Of a stretch of DNA of 64,000 nt, positions 11,760-22,438 are shown in pieces. Positions within the stretch are counted from its first letter, which is position 1. The number at the start of each line of letters is the position of its first letter. The translations under genes were made by a program, and so were the position numbers. The notes beneath the pieces are model-generated. The model made no database searches. It was not told the origin of the DNA and saw only the letters and a program-made list of their open reading frames with translations. Location: assembly GCA_950097015.1 (NCBI GenBank), contig CATNEN010000038.1, forward strand, positions 14,316,001 through 14,380,000. The letters run 5' to 3'. This DNA is from Macrostomum hystrix. Lineage: Eukaryota; Platyhelminthes; Macrostomidae.

Positions 11760-13315
11760 GGATATTCTAAATAAAGAAATCGCGAATGCTGGATGTGAAA
11801 CTGCTGCATTTCTTTTACGTACGAAGTATTTCTCGTATTTTTTCTTATACAGTTTGTCTGCGTCGTGACTCAGACAAGTAAAGCCATTGAAATACTCAGT
11901 CGGTATCACGACTCGTGTTACAAATAATTTCCAACCTTAATAATTAAAGTGCGCTTCAATAGTAACACGGACACGATTATGCAGCGTCGTGTCTATAAAA
12001 TATACTCCTATAAGCTAAGCACGAAAGACCAAAAATGTGGTGAAGCAAGCCTTCAGAACTAGAGCACAATAATTTTAAAACAGTGCGTGTCTAAATTACT
12101 TACCCCAGTAGTGCGCTCACGAGCGGCACTATAAAGTCTCGGGATGCCGAAGCCAAGTCTTGGGTAATTCAGTGTCTCGATGCTCGAGAATTTTCTATAT
12201 CATTAGTAATAAGGCAGCGCGAGCTGCTTCTTAAATCGCGCGCGAGTTTGTTTGGGTTGCTATGCGACAAGAAATTCAAGTGAGCTCGGAAAATTTTTCG
12301 CATTTTAGATAAAGTGAGCATAAGGACACAGCACCCGCGAACCGACATGCCTACCTACTTACCTACCTACCTGCCTTGCATTCATTGGAAGCGTAGAGTT
12401 TCATCTTTTCCGAGGGTCCGACAGTCTCAGGGGCCAATTTAGCTTACAGTCCAGTATTATATTAGTCTATTCATATTCATTCGAACGTACAAAAACAGAC
12501 CTAGGTTTTCCTTTCCAGCATAAACGGCTTCATCTTGCACTCTTTCGAAACTGTTATACTCTCAATGAGCAGTTGCATTTTGCCGTGAGAAAAGAAAAAT
12601 ACACATCAAGGATATCAGATAACGATGAAAAAGAATATTTTTACCTTTTTAAAACTTTGAAAATTTGAGTCAGAGAGTTGAAGTCAATTTATAATGTACC
12701 TTGGTATTTGAATCGGAGATTATCCATCGGACAACCCGTCGATTCGTGTGCGAGTCTGGATATTATTCTGGATATGTAGATATTTGATTGGAAGTTATAT
12801 GACATATTTGCAGTCTGAACAGATAAGTGCAAACAAGAAATTGGCCTTCTAACAGAAGAAATACCACCAGTGCATTTCAAATACCAACATTTTTCTTTTT
12901 TTCTCAGTATTCAACCAAATTGGACATGAAAATCCAGAACCGTGAGCTTAATTTTTCGGCTCTATCCGATGAAAAACTTCCATAATCACATAACATCGGC
13001 ATCATCGTGATATTCAACAATTTTCATCTAGAATGTCCAATGGCAAAAACGACCACTGTAGCATATTTTTTCTGCTCACAAAATTCATTATGTAACCATA
13101 TGTCGGCTGTTTTGTTTTGACATCATAGTACTCGTATTGATTATATTGCTATTTTTGCCTTACAGTGGTCGTATATTTTACATTTTTACCGTGTAAAAAA
13201 CATCGTCTGAATGACTTTGATATATCTTAGACTAAAGGACACCTTAATGTACGTCTAAATTTGGTCGAAAAGGCGTCCATTTTCTGCCTACAGAGGACTA
13301 ATGTAGGACCATTGT
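11760..13315. other. Intergenic, no gene recognised
   Basis: About 1.5 kb of moderately AT-rich sequence with only short spurious frames. A short CTAC-type tract lies near 12345-12372. A 29-nt segment at 12821-12850 recurs at 16866-16894, beyond the retrotransposon cluster. Confidence 0.4.
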
Positions 13316-13830
13316 AACAACAACAACAAGAAGAACAGGAGACGCTAGCCCCAAAAGTCAGGGAGGCAGCGTTAGATGGCGCGCCGCAGAGCCAGCGCAC
13401 GAACATGGTCCGCGCCGGTGGCAGTGTCGGGCGCCCCGGCGTCGCTCAGCAAGCAGTCGACGTAGCGGCGGGTTCGAGCCTGGCCGCGCCTGAACGGGCC
13501 CTGCAGGGTGAGCAGCAGGACGTTCTGGGCGGGCTGGCGGCAGTAGCTCTCGGCCCGAATAACGTGGCTCGCTAGCCGAAGTCTCCGCTGGCGCAGGATG
13601 GTGGACGGGCGTTGCAGCTGGGCTCTCTCGTACAGAGCCTCGGTCCCGACGCTCTCGTCAGCTTGAAAGGCCGCACGGAGCAGCCCCGAGTGCGCCGAGT
13701 CCAGCTGCCGCTCCAGCGTAGCCGTCAGCGTCCACGACTCGGAACCAAACTGCAGCCGCGTCTCCGTCGCGGTTCCACCCACCAAGGTGGCCAAGAGCTG
13801 CAGATCCTCCTTCAAGGCCCGCTGGGCCAC
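13316..13830 (-). mobile_element. 3' fragment of a non-LTR retrotransposon (RTE/CR1-like)
   Basis: The minus-strand frame encodes FGSESWTLTATLERQLD, then LLRAAF, ALYERAQLQRPSTILRQRRLRLASHVIR, then RRGQARTRRYVDCLLSDAG. I recognise this as the region after the reverse transcriptase in many animal LINE polyproteins (ESWTLT, RLRxxGH, RRGRxxxxYVD patterns). Beyond its 3' end lies a tail which on the minus strand reads (TTG)n (13318-13330), typical of RTE-like elements. The reverse transcriptase is missing: the element is cut where a second LINE in the opposite orientation begins. Confidence 0.75.
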
Positions 13831-16800
13831 TACCTTCCCTCCTGGGAACCTCGGCTTTTTCTCTGCGGATCAGCATCGGCCGGCTACTCTGATCCGCCTG
13901 CTTTTGCTCCTCGCCGGCATTGAACCTAACCCCAGTCCCGCCACCTGGCCATGCAGCGTCTGTGGCAACAACATCAAACGCTCGTCTTGCTCCGTCAAAT
14001 GCAATGCCTGCCTCAACTGGACTCACCTGCGCCCGTGTAGCGAGCTTGCATCCTCCAAAGACTGGTCCACCGCGTTCCGCAGCAAAGTCTGCCTGGCCGC
14101 CCCTCTTCCCTCCCCTCCCTCCCATACCTCTCCCTCACCCACCCTCCCCCTCCTTCCTCCCTCCCTCCCCCTCCCTCCCCCCTCGACCCCTCCCTTTCCT
14201 CCTCTCCCCCCGGCCCCTCCACACCCCGCCCCCGTCCCTCCTTCCCCTCCCCCACCCCCTCCCCCTCCCCCTCTCCAGCGGCACCACCACCATCAGTCAC
14301 GTCTACAACTCGAGCGACTTTAAAGTCCTTCAAATCAACCTGAATGGCATCAGCAGTAAATGTGACGAGCTCAGCCATCTCCTCAGCAGCAGACAGATTG
14401 ACGTGGCGGCCGTCCAAGAAACCAAGTTATGGCCCAACTCCAAGCTTCATATTGACGGCTATGATGTCATCAGGCTTGAGAGGCAGCACAACAAAGGTGG
14501 AGGCCCTTGCATCCTCATCAAATCTGGCATCAATTATCACTCGATTGCCAAGCTGCCAAGTCATGCCACTCAACCTCCTGAACGCCTGTCTGTTACTATC
14601 GTCTCCGGCCAAGACAGCCTACGCATTCACAACTGCTACGTCCCACCGGCCAGCTCCTGTCCTGCTGACTACCAGTTTGACCCTGCGTCCTTCCAGGAAG
14701 ATACCTCGCACGGGACTCACCTTGTCGTTGGCGACTTCAATGCGCACAATGTTCTCTGGCACTCGCCCCTCTCCGACTCCAGGGGAGAACTTTTGGCGGA
14801 ATTCCTCTTGGAACAAGGCGTCGCTGTCCTCAACGAAGATGCTCCTACGCGGCTACCCCAGTCCGGGCAGCCAACCTCCCCGGACATCAGCCTCGCCACC
14901 CTCGTCATCTTCATGTCCTGTGACTGGGAGACCCTTGTCACGCTGGGCTCGGACCACCTGCCCATTCTGCTTACTATCAGCACCGTGGAGTCCCCGGCGC
15001 CAGCTACTCAACGCTCCTTTGTCAACTTGAAGAAGGCAAATTGGGAGAAAGTCACCACTGAATGTGAAGACCTGTTTGAGAAGCTTCCTGCTCCCAGGCA
15101 TCCTCATCCTGGAGAGAAAGCCTTCAGGCAAGCTGTCATTCAAGCAGCTAAGCACCACATCCCAGCCGGAAAAATTCAACATTTTCGTCCTCACTTCCCA
15201 CTGGAAGCCGACGTCCTCTGCAAGCAAAGAGACCTCATTCGCACGGATAACCCCCAGTCGGAAGCTATCACCATCCTTCAAGATGAAATCAACCAGATCT
15301 GCTCCGACTTTCGCCGGGCGAACTGGAGGGAAAAGCTTGAGCAGTTCAGCATCAAGCACCAGGTCTCTGAACTGGGGCGTACCATCAAGAACCTCGGCGG
15401 TAAAGGCCACAAAGAAAACTCCGCTGGCATCCTTTTTGACGAGCTTCCTTTAACTGATCCCAAAACATTGCCAAGGCCTTCAACAGGCAGTTCTTAGACA
15501 AAATTCATCCGGCCAACCCGGACGACAGACGCCTCAAAAGGGACATCAGACTTTCCCCCACCAATGGCTTCCTGCTCACGTCCAGGGACGTCACGTCGGC
15601 CATCAAAAGCTCTTCGCCATCCAAAGCCACCGGACCGTATGGCCTTTACCCCATCGTCCTGAAGCATCTTGGACCAAGGGGAATTGCCTTCCTCTGCTGC
15701 CTATTCAATCTGAGCCTTACCAGTATCGTTCCTAGCACCTGGATTTCTGCCAAGGTACTCGTAGTGCCTCTTCTCAAAGCGGACAAAGATGCTACCTGCA
15801 GCTCTTCCTACAGGCCTATCTCCATCCTTTCTCCAGCCGCCAGCGCACTCCCGCTCCCCACCTGGCAGCATGGCTTCCGCGCGGGACACTCCACCGCCAC
15901 CGCCCTCACCAGCCTCACCAGCTCCATCAGCATCAGCCTTAGCCAACCTAAACCTGCTGAGAGGACTCTGCTCGTCGCACTTGATCTGCAAAAAGCGTTC
16001 GACAAAGTTAATCATGCCAAGCTCCTCCGGATGCTCTTCAACTCCAGCCTTCCGAAATGCCTCACCAGGTGGCTCAGTGCGTACCTGTGCGGTCGGAGCA
16101 CGAGAGTCCTCTTCCGCGGCTCGCTCTCCTCGGCCAGGCGTCTCAGAGCGGGCGTGCCTCAGGGAGGGGTTCTGTCCCCGCTCCTCTTTGCCTTCTACAT
16201 GAGCGACATCCCGGCTCCTCCTGCCCAGATCTAGCTGACTCAATATGCTGACGACCTCACCGTCTGCACGAGAGGCCCCATTGTTGCCAACCTGGCCACT
16301 GTCATCCAACCGTACCTGGACCAGCTGTGTGACTACCTCTCGAAGAAGGACCTTGCGCTGTCGCCGACCAAGTCCTCCGCTACTCTCTTCACGAGCTCCA
16401 ACCATGAGTTCAATGCAGCTCCGACGGTCTTTCTCTGTGGAACTCCTGTTCCTACGGTTTGCAACCCTAAGCTGCTTGGGGTCCTTTTTGACCCGCTCCT
16501 TAAATTCCACCCGCACGCCAAGGCCATCACCAGCCGCATCAAATGCAACAACAACATCCTGAAAGCGCTGTCCGGAAGCACCTGGGGACAAGATAAAGAG
16601 ACCCTGCTTGTCACATACAAAGCTGTCTCCAGGGCCCACGTCAACTACTGCGCTCCTGTATGGGCGCCCTACCTCAGCCCCCCCAGCTGGTCGCTGATCC
16701 AGACTGCACAGAACGCAGCGCTTAGAGTCATCACCGGGTGCCACAGCTGCTCGGGCATTGATCATCTCCATGACGAATTTATGATGCTGCCGGTGTCCCT

Positions 16801-16865
16801 GCACTCTGAACTTCGGGCAGCGCAGTTCTGGGTGCAAGCGCTTCATCCGTGCCACCCGACTGCAA
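13830..16865 (+). mobile_element. Decayed non-LTR retrotransposon (Jockey/CR1-like LINE)
   Basis: Domains in order: a hydrophobic stretch with a 2A-like motif GIEPNPSP (13916-13939); a cysteine-rich finger CSVC...CNACLNWTHLRPC (about 13950-14037); a long Pro-rich tract (14095-14280); an APE-type endonuclease (about 14310-14990; motifs NLNGIS, QETK, GDFNAHN, GSDHLPI); a reverse transcriptase (about 15480-16500; SYRPISILS, HGFRAGHSTATAL, ALDLQKAFDKVNH, AGVPQGGVLSPLLF, QYADD); and a C-terminal region ending about HPCHPTAK. Damage: a frame change in the Pro tract, another near 15465, an internal loss between SYRPISILS and the QHGFRAG motif, and a TAG at 16232-16234 just before YADD. It would copy itself by target-primed reverse transcription if intact; this copy cannot. 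No 3' tail is evident. Confidence 0.88.
13920..15497 (+). pseudogene. LINE endonuclease-domain reading frame
   Basis: Open frame of 525 codons covering the Pro-rich linker and the complete APE-like endonuclease of the decayed LINE. The LINE's zinc-finger segment lies in another frame upstream, and the reverse transcriptase continues in a third from about 15466, so this is a broken piece of one polyprotein rather than a gene of its own. The apparent start is arbitrary. Catalytic-type motifs visible are QETK (metal-binding Glu), GDFNAHN and GSDHLPI (Asp-His). Confidence 0.8.
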
Positions 16866-16898
16866 AGATAAGTGCAAACGAGAAACTGGCCTCTCAAT
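15466..16898 (+). pseudogene. LINE reverse-transcriptase-domain reading frame
   Basis: Frame that is open from about FNRQFLDKIHP to a TGA near 16898 except for one TAG at 16232-16234, five codons before the catalytic YADD box. RT landmarks: SYRPISILS, LVALDLQKAFDKVNHAKLL, AGVPQGGVLSPLLFAFYMSDIP, QYADDLTVC. Roughly 40 residues expected between the SYRPIS motif and QHGFRAG are missing, with AASALPLPTW at the join, so the fingers subdomain is incomplete. Non-functional. Confidence 0.78.
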
Positions 16899-16899
16899 G

Positions 16900-17160
16900 A
16901 ATCTATTATCTGTGAACTGCTAAATGAATAGAAGATATTCATAACTATAGACACTACTACACGCTCTGCTTTATGAGACAAATGGCGCGATTTAAAAAGG
17001 GTGCTCTCGAAACGCTTTCGAAATGCTCATTTATGTAGCATCCTACTCCAAGCTATTTTTTATTGCCCTATTTATTATATTCAGTAGCCTAGAGAGCAGA
17101 GCCTAAGTTTTTGTTTCATAAAGGTTTTTATTTTGCACTTGCATGCTTTCAAACATTTCC
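16900..17160. other. Spacer between LINE remnant and SINE
   Basis: About 260 bp, AT-rich, no recognisable feature. Confidence 0.4.
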
Positions 17161-17161
17161 A

Positions 17162-17524
17162 TTAATAATAATAATTGCAGGAGGGCTGCGGGCAATGGCA
17201 CGTCATTTGGTGACACTAGACCCGCAGCCAGCGAGGAGGCAATTCTGTCCATTTCGCTTACTCCTGAGCACACACGCACACAGATACTGTACGCAGGCAC
17301 ACACTCACACAGGTGTGTACATCTGCCCCGACTTTCCCATCGTCAGTCAGTGTGCACTCTCACTGTGCCTTGGAGATTGGCCCTCAACGGCGTAAATTGC
17401 ACGACAAGCCCCCAAGCCTTCTCTCCGCGGCTGCGCGACTAATAAATGTGGCCTCGCAGTGGAATCGAACCTAGGGACCTTGGTGCGAGAGGCAAACGCG
17501 TTAACCGCTCTGCCACCGGCCCCC
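17162..17524 (-). mobile_element. tRNA-derived SINE (family 1), copy 1
   Basis: On the minus strand the head reads ggtggcagagcggttaac (box A-like) and about 35 nt later ggttcgattcc (box B): an RNA polymerase III promoter from a tRNA. The body contains the region read on plus as cgacaagcccccaagccttc and a (CA)-rich stretch. It ends in a (TTA)n tail, read on plus as taataataataattgcagg. Nearly complete, and similar to copies at 21.9, 28.6, 34.6, 42.5 and 52.6 kb. Confidence 0.85.
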
Positions 17525-17704
17525 TACACATTTCCTTTTGTTTGCGCATATATATAGCTTGGTTTGAAAAAAAATTACCGTTAATTGAAATTTAGAATTT
17601 TACCTGATTTGTAGATGTACGAGCGTGTACGTTGCTTAAATTAGTCAGTGCCATTATTACAAGGCCTTTTAAGCCATAAGCTATTAAGGGGTCTGATCAG
17701 GGAT

Positions 17705-20450
17705 CTTACAGGATCACAATGGGAATCCCATCGTATTTGGATGGGGGTCCCATCGCATTTGGATGGGGATCTTACAGGATCAGAATAGGAATCCCATTGT
17801 ATTTGGATGGGGATCTTACAGGATCAGAATGGGAATCCCATTGTATTTAGATGGGGATCTTACTAAATCACAATAGGAATCCCATTGTATTTGGATGGGG
17901 ATCTTACAGGATTAGAATGGGAATCCCATTGTTTTTGGATGGGGATCTCACAGGATTAGAATGGGAATCCCATTGTATTTGTATGGGGATCTTACAGGAT
18001 TAGAATGGGAATCTCATTGTATTTGTATGGGGATCTCACAGGATTAGAATGGGAATCCCATTGTATTTGGATGGGGATCTTACAGGATTAGAATGGGAAT
18101 CCCATTGTTTTTGGATGGGGATTTTACAGGATTAGAATGGGAATCCCATTGTTTTTGGATGGGGATCTTACAGGATTAGAATGGGAATCCCATTGTTTTT
18201 GGATGGGGATTTTACAGGATTAGAATGGGAATCCCATTGTTTTTGGATGGGGATTTTACAGGATTAGAATGGGAATCCCATTGTTTTTGGATGGGGATCT
18301 CACAGGATTAGAATGGGAATCCCATTGTTTTTGGATGGGGATCTTACAGGATTAGAATGGGAATCCCATTGTTTTTGGATGGGGATCTTACAGGATCAGA
18401 ATGGGAATCCCATTGTTTTTGGATGGGGATCTCACAGGATTAGAATGGGAATCCCATTGTATTTGGATGGGGATCTTACAGGATTAGAATGGGAATCCCA
18501 TTGTATTTGGATGGGGATTTTACAGGATTAGAATGGGAATCCCATTGTTTTTGGATGGGGATCTTACAGGATTAGAATGGGAATCCCATTGTATTTGTAT
18601 GGGGATCTTACAGGATTAGAATGGGAATCCCATTGTTTTTGGATGGGGATCTTACAGGATCAGAATGGGAATCCCATTGTTTTTGGATGGGGATTTTACA
18701 GGATCAGAATGGGAATCCCATTGTATTTGTATGGGGATCTTACAGGATTAGAATGGGAATCCCATTGTTTTTGGATGGGGATCTTACAGGATCAGAATGG
18801 GAATCCCATTGTTTTTGGATGGGGATCTTACAGGATCAGAATGGGAATCCCATTGTTTTTGGATGGGGATTTTACAGGATTAGAATGGGAATCCCATTGT
18901 TTTTGGATGGGGATCTTACAGGATCAGAATGGGAATCTCATTGTTTTTGGATGGGGATTTTACAGGATTAGAATGGGAATCCCATTGTTTTTGGATGGGG
19001 ATCTTACAGGATTAGAATGGGAATCCCATTGTTTTTGGATGGGGATTTTACAGGATTAGAATGGGAATCCCATTGTTTTTGGATGGGGATTTTACAGGAT
19101 TAGAATGGGAATCCCATTGTTTTTGGATGGGGATTTTACAGGATTAGAATGGGAATCCCATTGTTTTTGGATGGGGATTTTACAGGATTAGAATGGGAAT
19201 CCCATTGTTTTTGGATGGGGATTTTACAGGATTAGAATGGGAATCCCATTGTTTTTGTATGGGGATCTTACAGGATTAGAATGGGAATCCCATTGTATTT
19301 GTATGGGGATCTTACAGGATTAGAATGGGAATCTCATTGTATTTGTATGGGGATCTTACAGGATCAGAATGGGAATCCCATTGTATTTGTATGGGGATCT
19401 TACAGGATCAGAATGGGAATCCCATTGTATTTGTATGGGGATCTTACAGGATCAGAATGGGAATCCCATTGTATTTGTATGGGGATCTTACAGGATTAGA
19501 ATGGGAATCTCATTGTATTTGTATGGGGATCTTACAGGATCAGAATGGGAATCTCATTGTATTTGTATGGGGATCTTACAGGATTAGAATGGGAATCCCA
19601 TTGTATTTGGATGGGGATCTTACAGGATTAGAATGGGAATCTCATTGTATTTGTATGGGGATCTTACAGGATCAGAATGGGAATCCCATTGTATTTGTAT
19701 GGGGATCTTACAGGATCAGAATGGGAATCCCATTGTATTTGTATGGGGATCTTACAGGATCAGAATGGGAATCTCATTGTATTTGTATGGGGATCTTACA
19801 GGATTAGAATGGGAATCTCATTGTATTTGTATGGGGATCTTACAGGATCAGAATGGGAATCCCATTGTATTTGTATGGGGATCTTACAGGATCAGAATGG
19901 GAATCCCATTGTATTTGTATGGGGATCTTACAGGATCAGAATGGGAATCTCATTGTATTTGTATGGGGATCTTACAGGATTAGAATGGGAATCTCATTGT
20001 ATTTGTATGGGGATCTTACAGGATCAGAATGGGAATCTCATTGTATTTGTATGGGGATCTTACAGGATCAGAATGGGAATCCCATTGTATTTGTATGGGG
20101 ATCTTACAGGATCAGAATGGGAATCCCATTGTATTTGTATGGGGATCTTACAGGATTAGAATGGGAATCTCATCGTATTTGGATGGGGATCTTACAGGAT
20201 TAGAATGGGAATCCCATTGTATTTGGATGGGGATCTTACAGGATTAGAATGGGAATCCCATTGTATTTGGATGGGGATCTTACAGGATTAGAATGGGAAT
20301 CCCATTGTATTTGGATGGGGATCTTACAGGATTAGAATGGGAATCCCATCGTATTTGGATGGGGATCTTACAGGATCAGAATGGGAATCTCATTGTATTT
20401 GGATGGGGATCCCATTGTATTTGGATGGGGATCCCATTGTATTGTAAATC
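17705..20450. repeat. 44-bp minisatellite
   Basis: About 62 copies of a 44-bp unit (ggatcttacaggattagaat, gggaatcccattgtatttgg, atgg). The left half mainly carries a tttttggatgg variant and the right half atttgtatgg, so the two halves expanded separately. Edges are degenerate (17690-17760 and 20400-20500). Plus-strand frames of up to 160 codons (MGIPLYLYGDLTG...) are products of the array. Confidence 0.95.
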
Positions 20451-20499
20451 CCATGGGATTTCATGGGATCTAGAAGGGATTCTTTCTGGATTTGAATGG

Positions 20500-21060
20500 T
20501 AAATTTTCTGGGGATTTCTTTGCTTTAGTCAACTCCTCAGTAGCTATAACTTGACAAGTTTATTTCTTGGTATTTTTATTAGTTGTCCACAGACTGACGA
20601 GAAGTCCACCTATTGCTTTTTATGAAGTCTGATTAGTCTGATCTTCAATTATTTTCAATTCACGAAGCAAATTGGTTTTTATTTAACTGTGTAGAATTTA
20701 CGAAAAAAGCAAACATTCTAAAATAAAAAAGCTGGACGGGTAAAAAATGATTTGAACGAACAGAAACTTCAATTGTTTATAAAGTCAGTAACACAAACTT
20801 TCTAAATAGTATTTAGTATCATATACACGTTCATGCATTATTTTGTATTTAGTTTAGTCATTTTGTATTTTTAATCCATTCTGTCGGGTAATCTCATGAA
20901 AACCTCATCCACTTCCGTAGTTACACTTCTCAGTAATAGCTGTACTTGACGCAGCTCAGATGACCTCGGAAAAATAAGTACTTCTTGCACTTGCTGAAAT
21001 GTTTTTGATTGGTTATTGACACCTTCATATCTTTCATTTGACAGTCCTCAAATCAGAAGG
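20500..21060. other. AT-rich spacer
   Basis: About 560 bp between the 44-bp and 36-bp arrays; no gene, RNA or element recognised. Confidence 0.4.
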
Positions 21061-21061
21061 T

Positions 21062-21503
21062 AGACCTTCCTACAGTGTGTTCTTCACATGAACAGCTAGA
21101 CCTTCCTGTAGTGTGTTCCACCAATCAACAGCTAGACCTTCCTGTAGTGTGTTCCACCAATCAACAGCTAGACATTCCTGTAGTGTGTTCCACCAATCAA
21201 CAGCTAGACCTTCCTGTAGTGTGTTCCACCAATCAACAGCTAGACCTTCCTGTAGTGTGTTCCACCAATCAACAGCTAGACCTTCCTGTAGTGTGTTCCA
21301 CCAATCAACAGCTAGACCTTCCTGTAGTGTGTTCCACCAATCAACAGCTAGACCTTCCTGTAGTGTGTTCCACCAATCAACAGCTAGACCTTCCTGTAGT
21401 GTGTTCCACCAATCAACAGCTAGACCTTCCTAGCTGTAGTGTGTTCCACCAATCAACAGCTAGACCTTCCTGTAGTGTGTTCCACCAATCAACAGCTAGA
21501 CCT
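21062..21503. repeat. 36-bp minisatellite downstream of the peptide gene
   Basis: About 12 copies of cagctagaccttcctgtagt plus gtgttccaccaatcaa, nearly identical, with one unit carrying a 4-bp insertion (cctagctg near 21430). It begins about 20 bp past the stop codon of the minus-strand peptide gene, so it would lie in its 3' UTR, or in an intron if that gene continues. Confidence 0.93.
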
Positions 21504-21522
21504 AGAAATAAGGCGCATGTTT

Positions 21523-22438
21523 TTACCGGTGGATGCCGCTAGAAAAGTGTCCGGTGCGACCCGCTGCTCCAAAGCCACGCTTGACCAGCTGGTCCTGCAG
21601 CCACTCAAGCAGCTCCTCTTTAGACAGCGATTCTGCGACGATCAAGTTGAAATAAGTGTCTTTTGTATATAAACAATATTGAATGTATTTCAATTCGCCT
21701 GCTGGTAAACTAAGAAAGTCACACCGCCAGAAAAATCGGACCCGCGACTTTAAGGTCGGAGGTTCGATTCCTGACTTCTGACGACACAAGTTGAAGTCTG
21801 CGTTACTTCAGTTCAACCAGCTGTTAAATTGGCACTAGCATTAGCTAGGATAGTTGAGGGTGGGTGTGGCGTCCTCCCAGTCTATGGACTTAACAGCTGT
21901 ACACAGCCTTTAAAAGCATAGAGCCATAGCTGAATAATAATAATTGCAGGAGCGGGCAATGACACATCATTTGGTGACACTAGACCCGCAGCCAGCGAGG
22001 AGGCAATAATGCCCATTTCGCTGACTCCTGAGCACAACCGCACACAGATAGTGTACGCTTGTAGGCATTCGCTCACACAGGTATGTACATCTTCGCTGAT
22101 TATCTCATCGTCACGCAGCGTTACACTTCAGTGTGCCATGGAGGCTGGCCCTTAAGGGCGTTAATTGCACGACAAGTCTCCAAGCCTTCTCTCCGCGGCT
22201 ATGCCCCAAATGAATGAGGCTTTGCCGCGGAATCGAGCTCAGGGATGTTGGTGCGAGAGGCAACAGCTTACGACAATGCCAGCATGGCTGCACATGCGTC
22301 TCTGATCATGCACGTACACAAACAAATATCGATCGATCTCTTACCGTCTCCATTTTCGTCTCCAGAGACAGCCGGTGCCGCTTGAGTCACAGCAACCAGG
22401 ACAAAGAGCAGCAGTACAATTTGTGTCAGTTTGTTCAT
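21523..22438 (-). CDS. Putative secreted peptide (neuropeptide-like) precursor
   Basis: Two exons whose splice phases agree: exon 1 22438-22345 (94 nt, donor G|GTAAGAG) and exon 2 21698-21523 (176 nt, acceptor ccagcag|GC), giving 89 residues. Residues 1-20 form a clear signal peptide (MNKLTQIVLLLFVLVAVTQA). An acidic spacer follows, then a helix-like KEELLEWLQDQLV, a dibasic KR and a 17-residue C-terminal peptide GFGAAGRTGHFSSGIHR running to the stop. This layout (signal, spacer, KR, peptide) is that of neuropeptide or hormone precursors, but I recognise no known family. There is one Cys only and no C-terminal amidation Gly. A GTAAAA at the stop could be a donor, so the protein might continue. 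Intron 1 is nearly all SINE sequence. Confidence 0.55.
21748..21942 (+). mobile_element. tRNA-derived SINE (family 2), copy in peptide-gene intron
   Basis: Contains box B (aggttcgattcc at about 21760), a stretch gttgagggtgggtgtggcgt and tctatggacttaacagc, shared with the copy at 33.0-33.2 kb, and an (ATA)n tail. The box A half is degraded. Its 3' tail is fused directly to the 3' tail of an oppositely oriented family-1 SINE. Confidence 0.75.
21932..22270 (-). mobile_element. tRNA-derived SINE (family 1), copy 2
   Basis: Same body as the 17.2-kb copy (acaagtctccaagccttctc, gcggaatcgagctcaggga) with the tRNA head damaged at ggcaacagcttacg. It lies tail to tail with the family-2 SINE inside intron 1 of the peptide gene. 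Confidence 0.82.

Noticed and set aside
11155-11770. Three plus-strand frames of 121-191 codons
   Set aside because: 16-bp array read in three frames.
14013-14417. Minus-strand Gly/Glu-rich frame of 134 codons
   Set aside because: Shadow of the Pro-rich tract of the LINE.
15701-16981. Minus-strand frame of 426 codons
   Set aside because: Antisense of the LINE reverse transcriptase, which is clearly coding on the plus strand.
18313-20502. Series of overlapping plus-strand frames with MGIPLYLYGDLTG repeats
   Set aside because: 44-bp array; the frame shifts with each unit, so a repetitive peptide is produced by chance in every frame.
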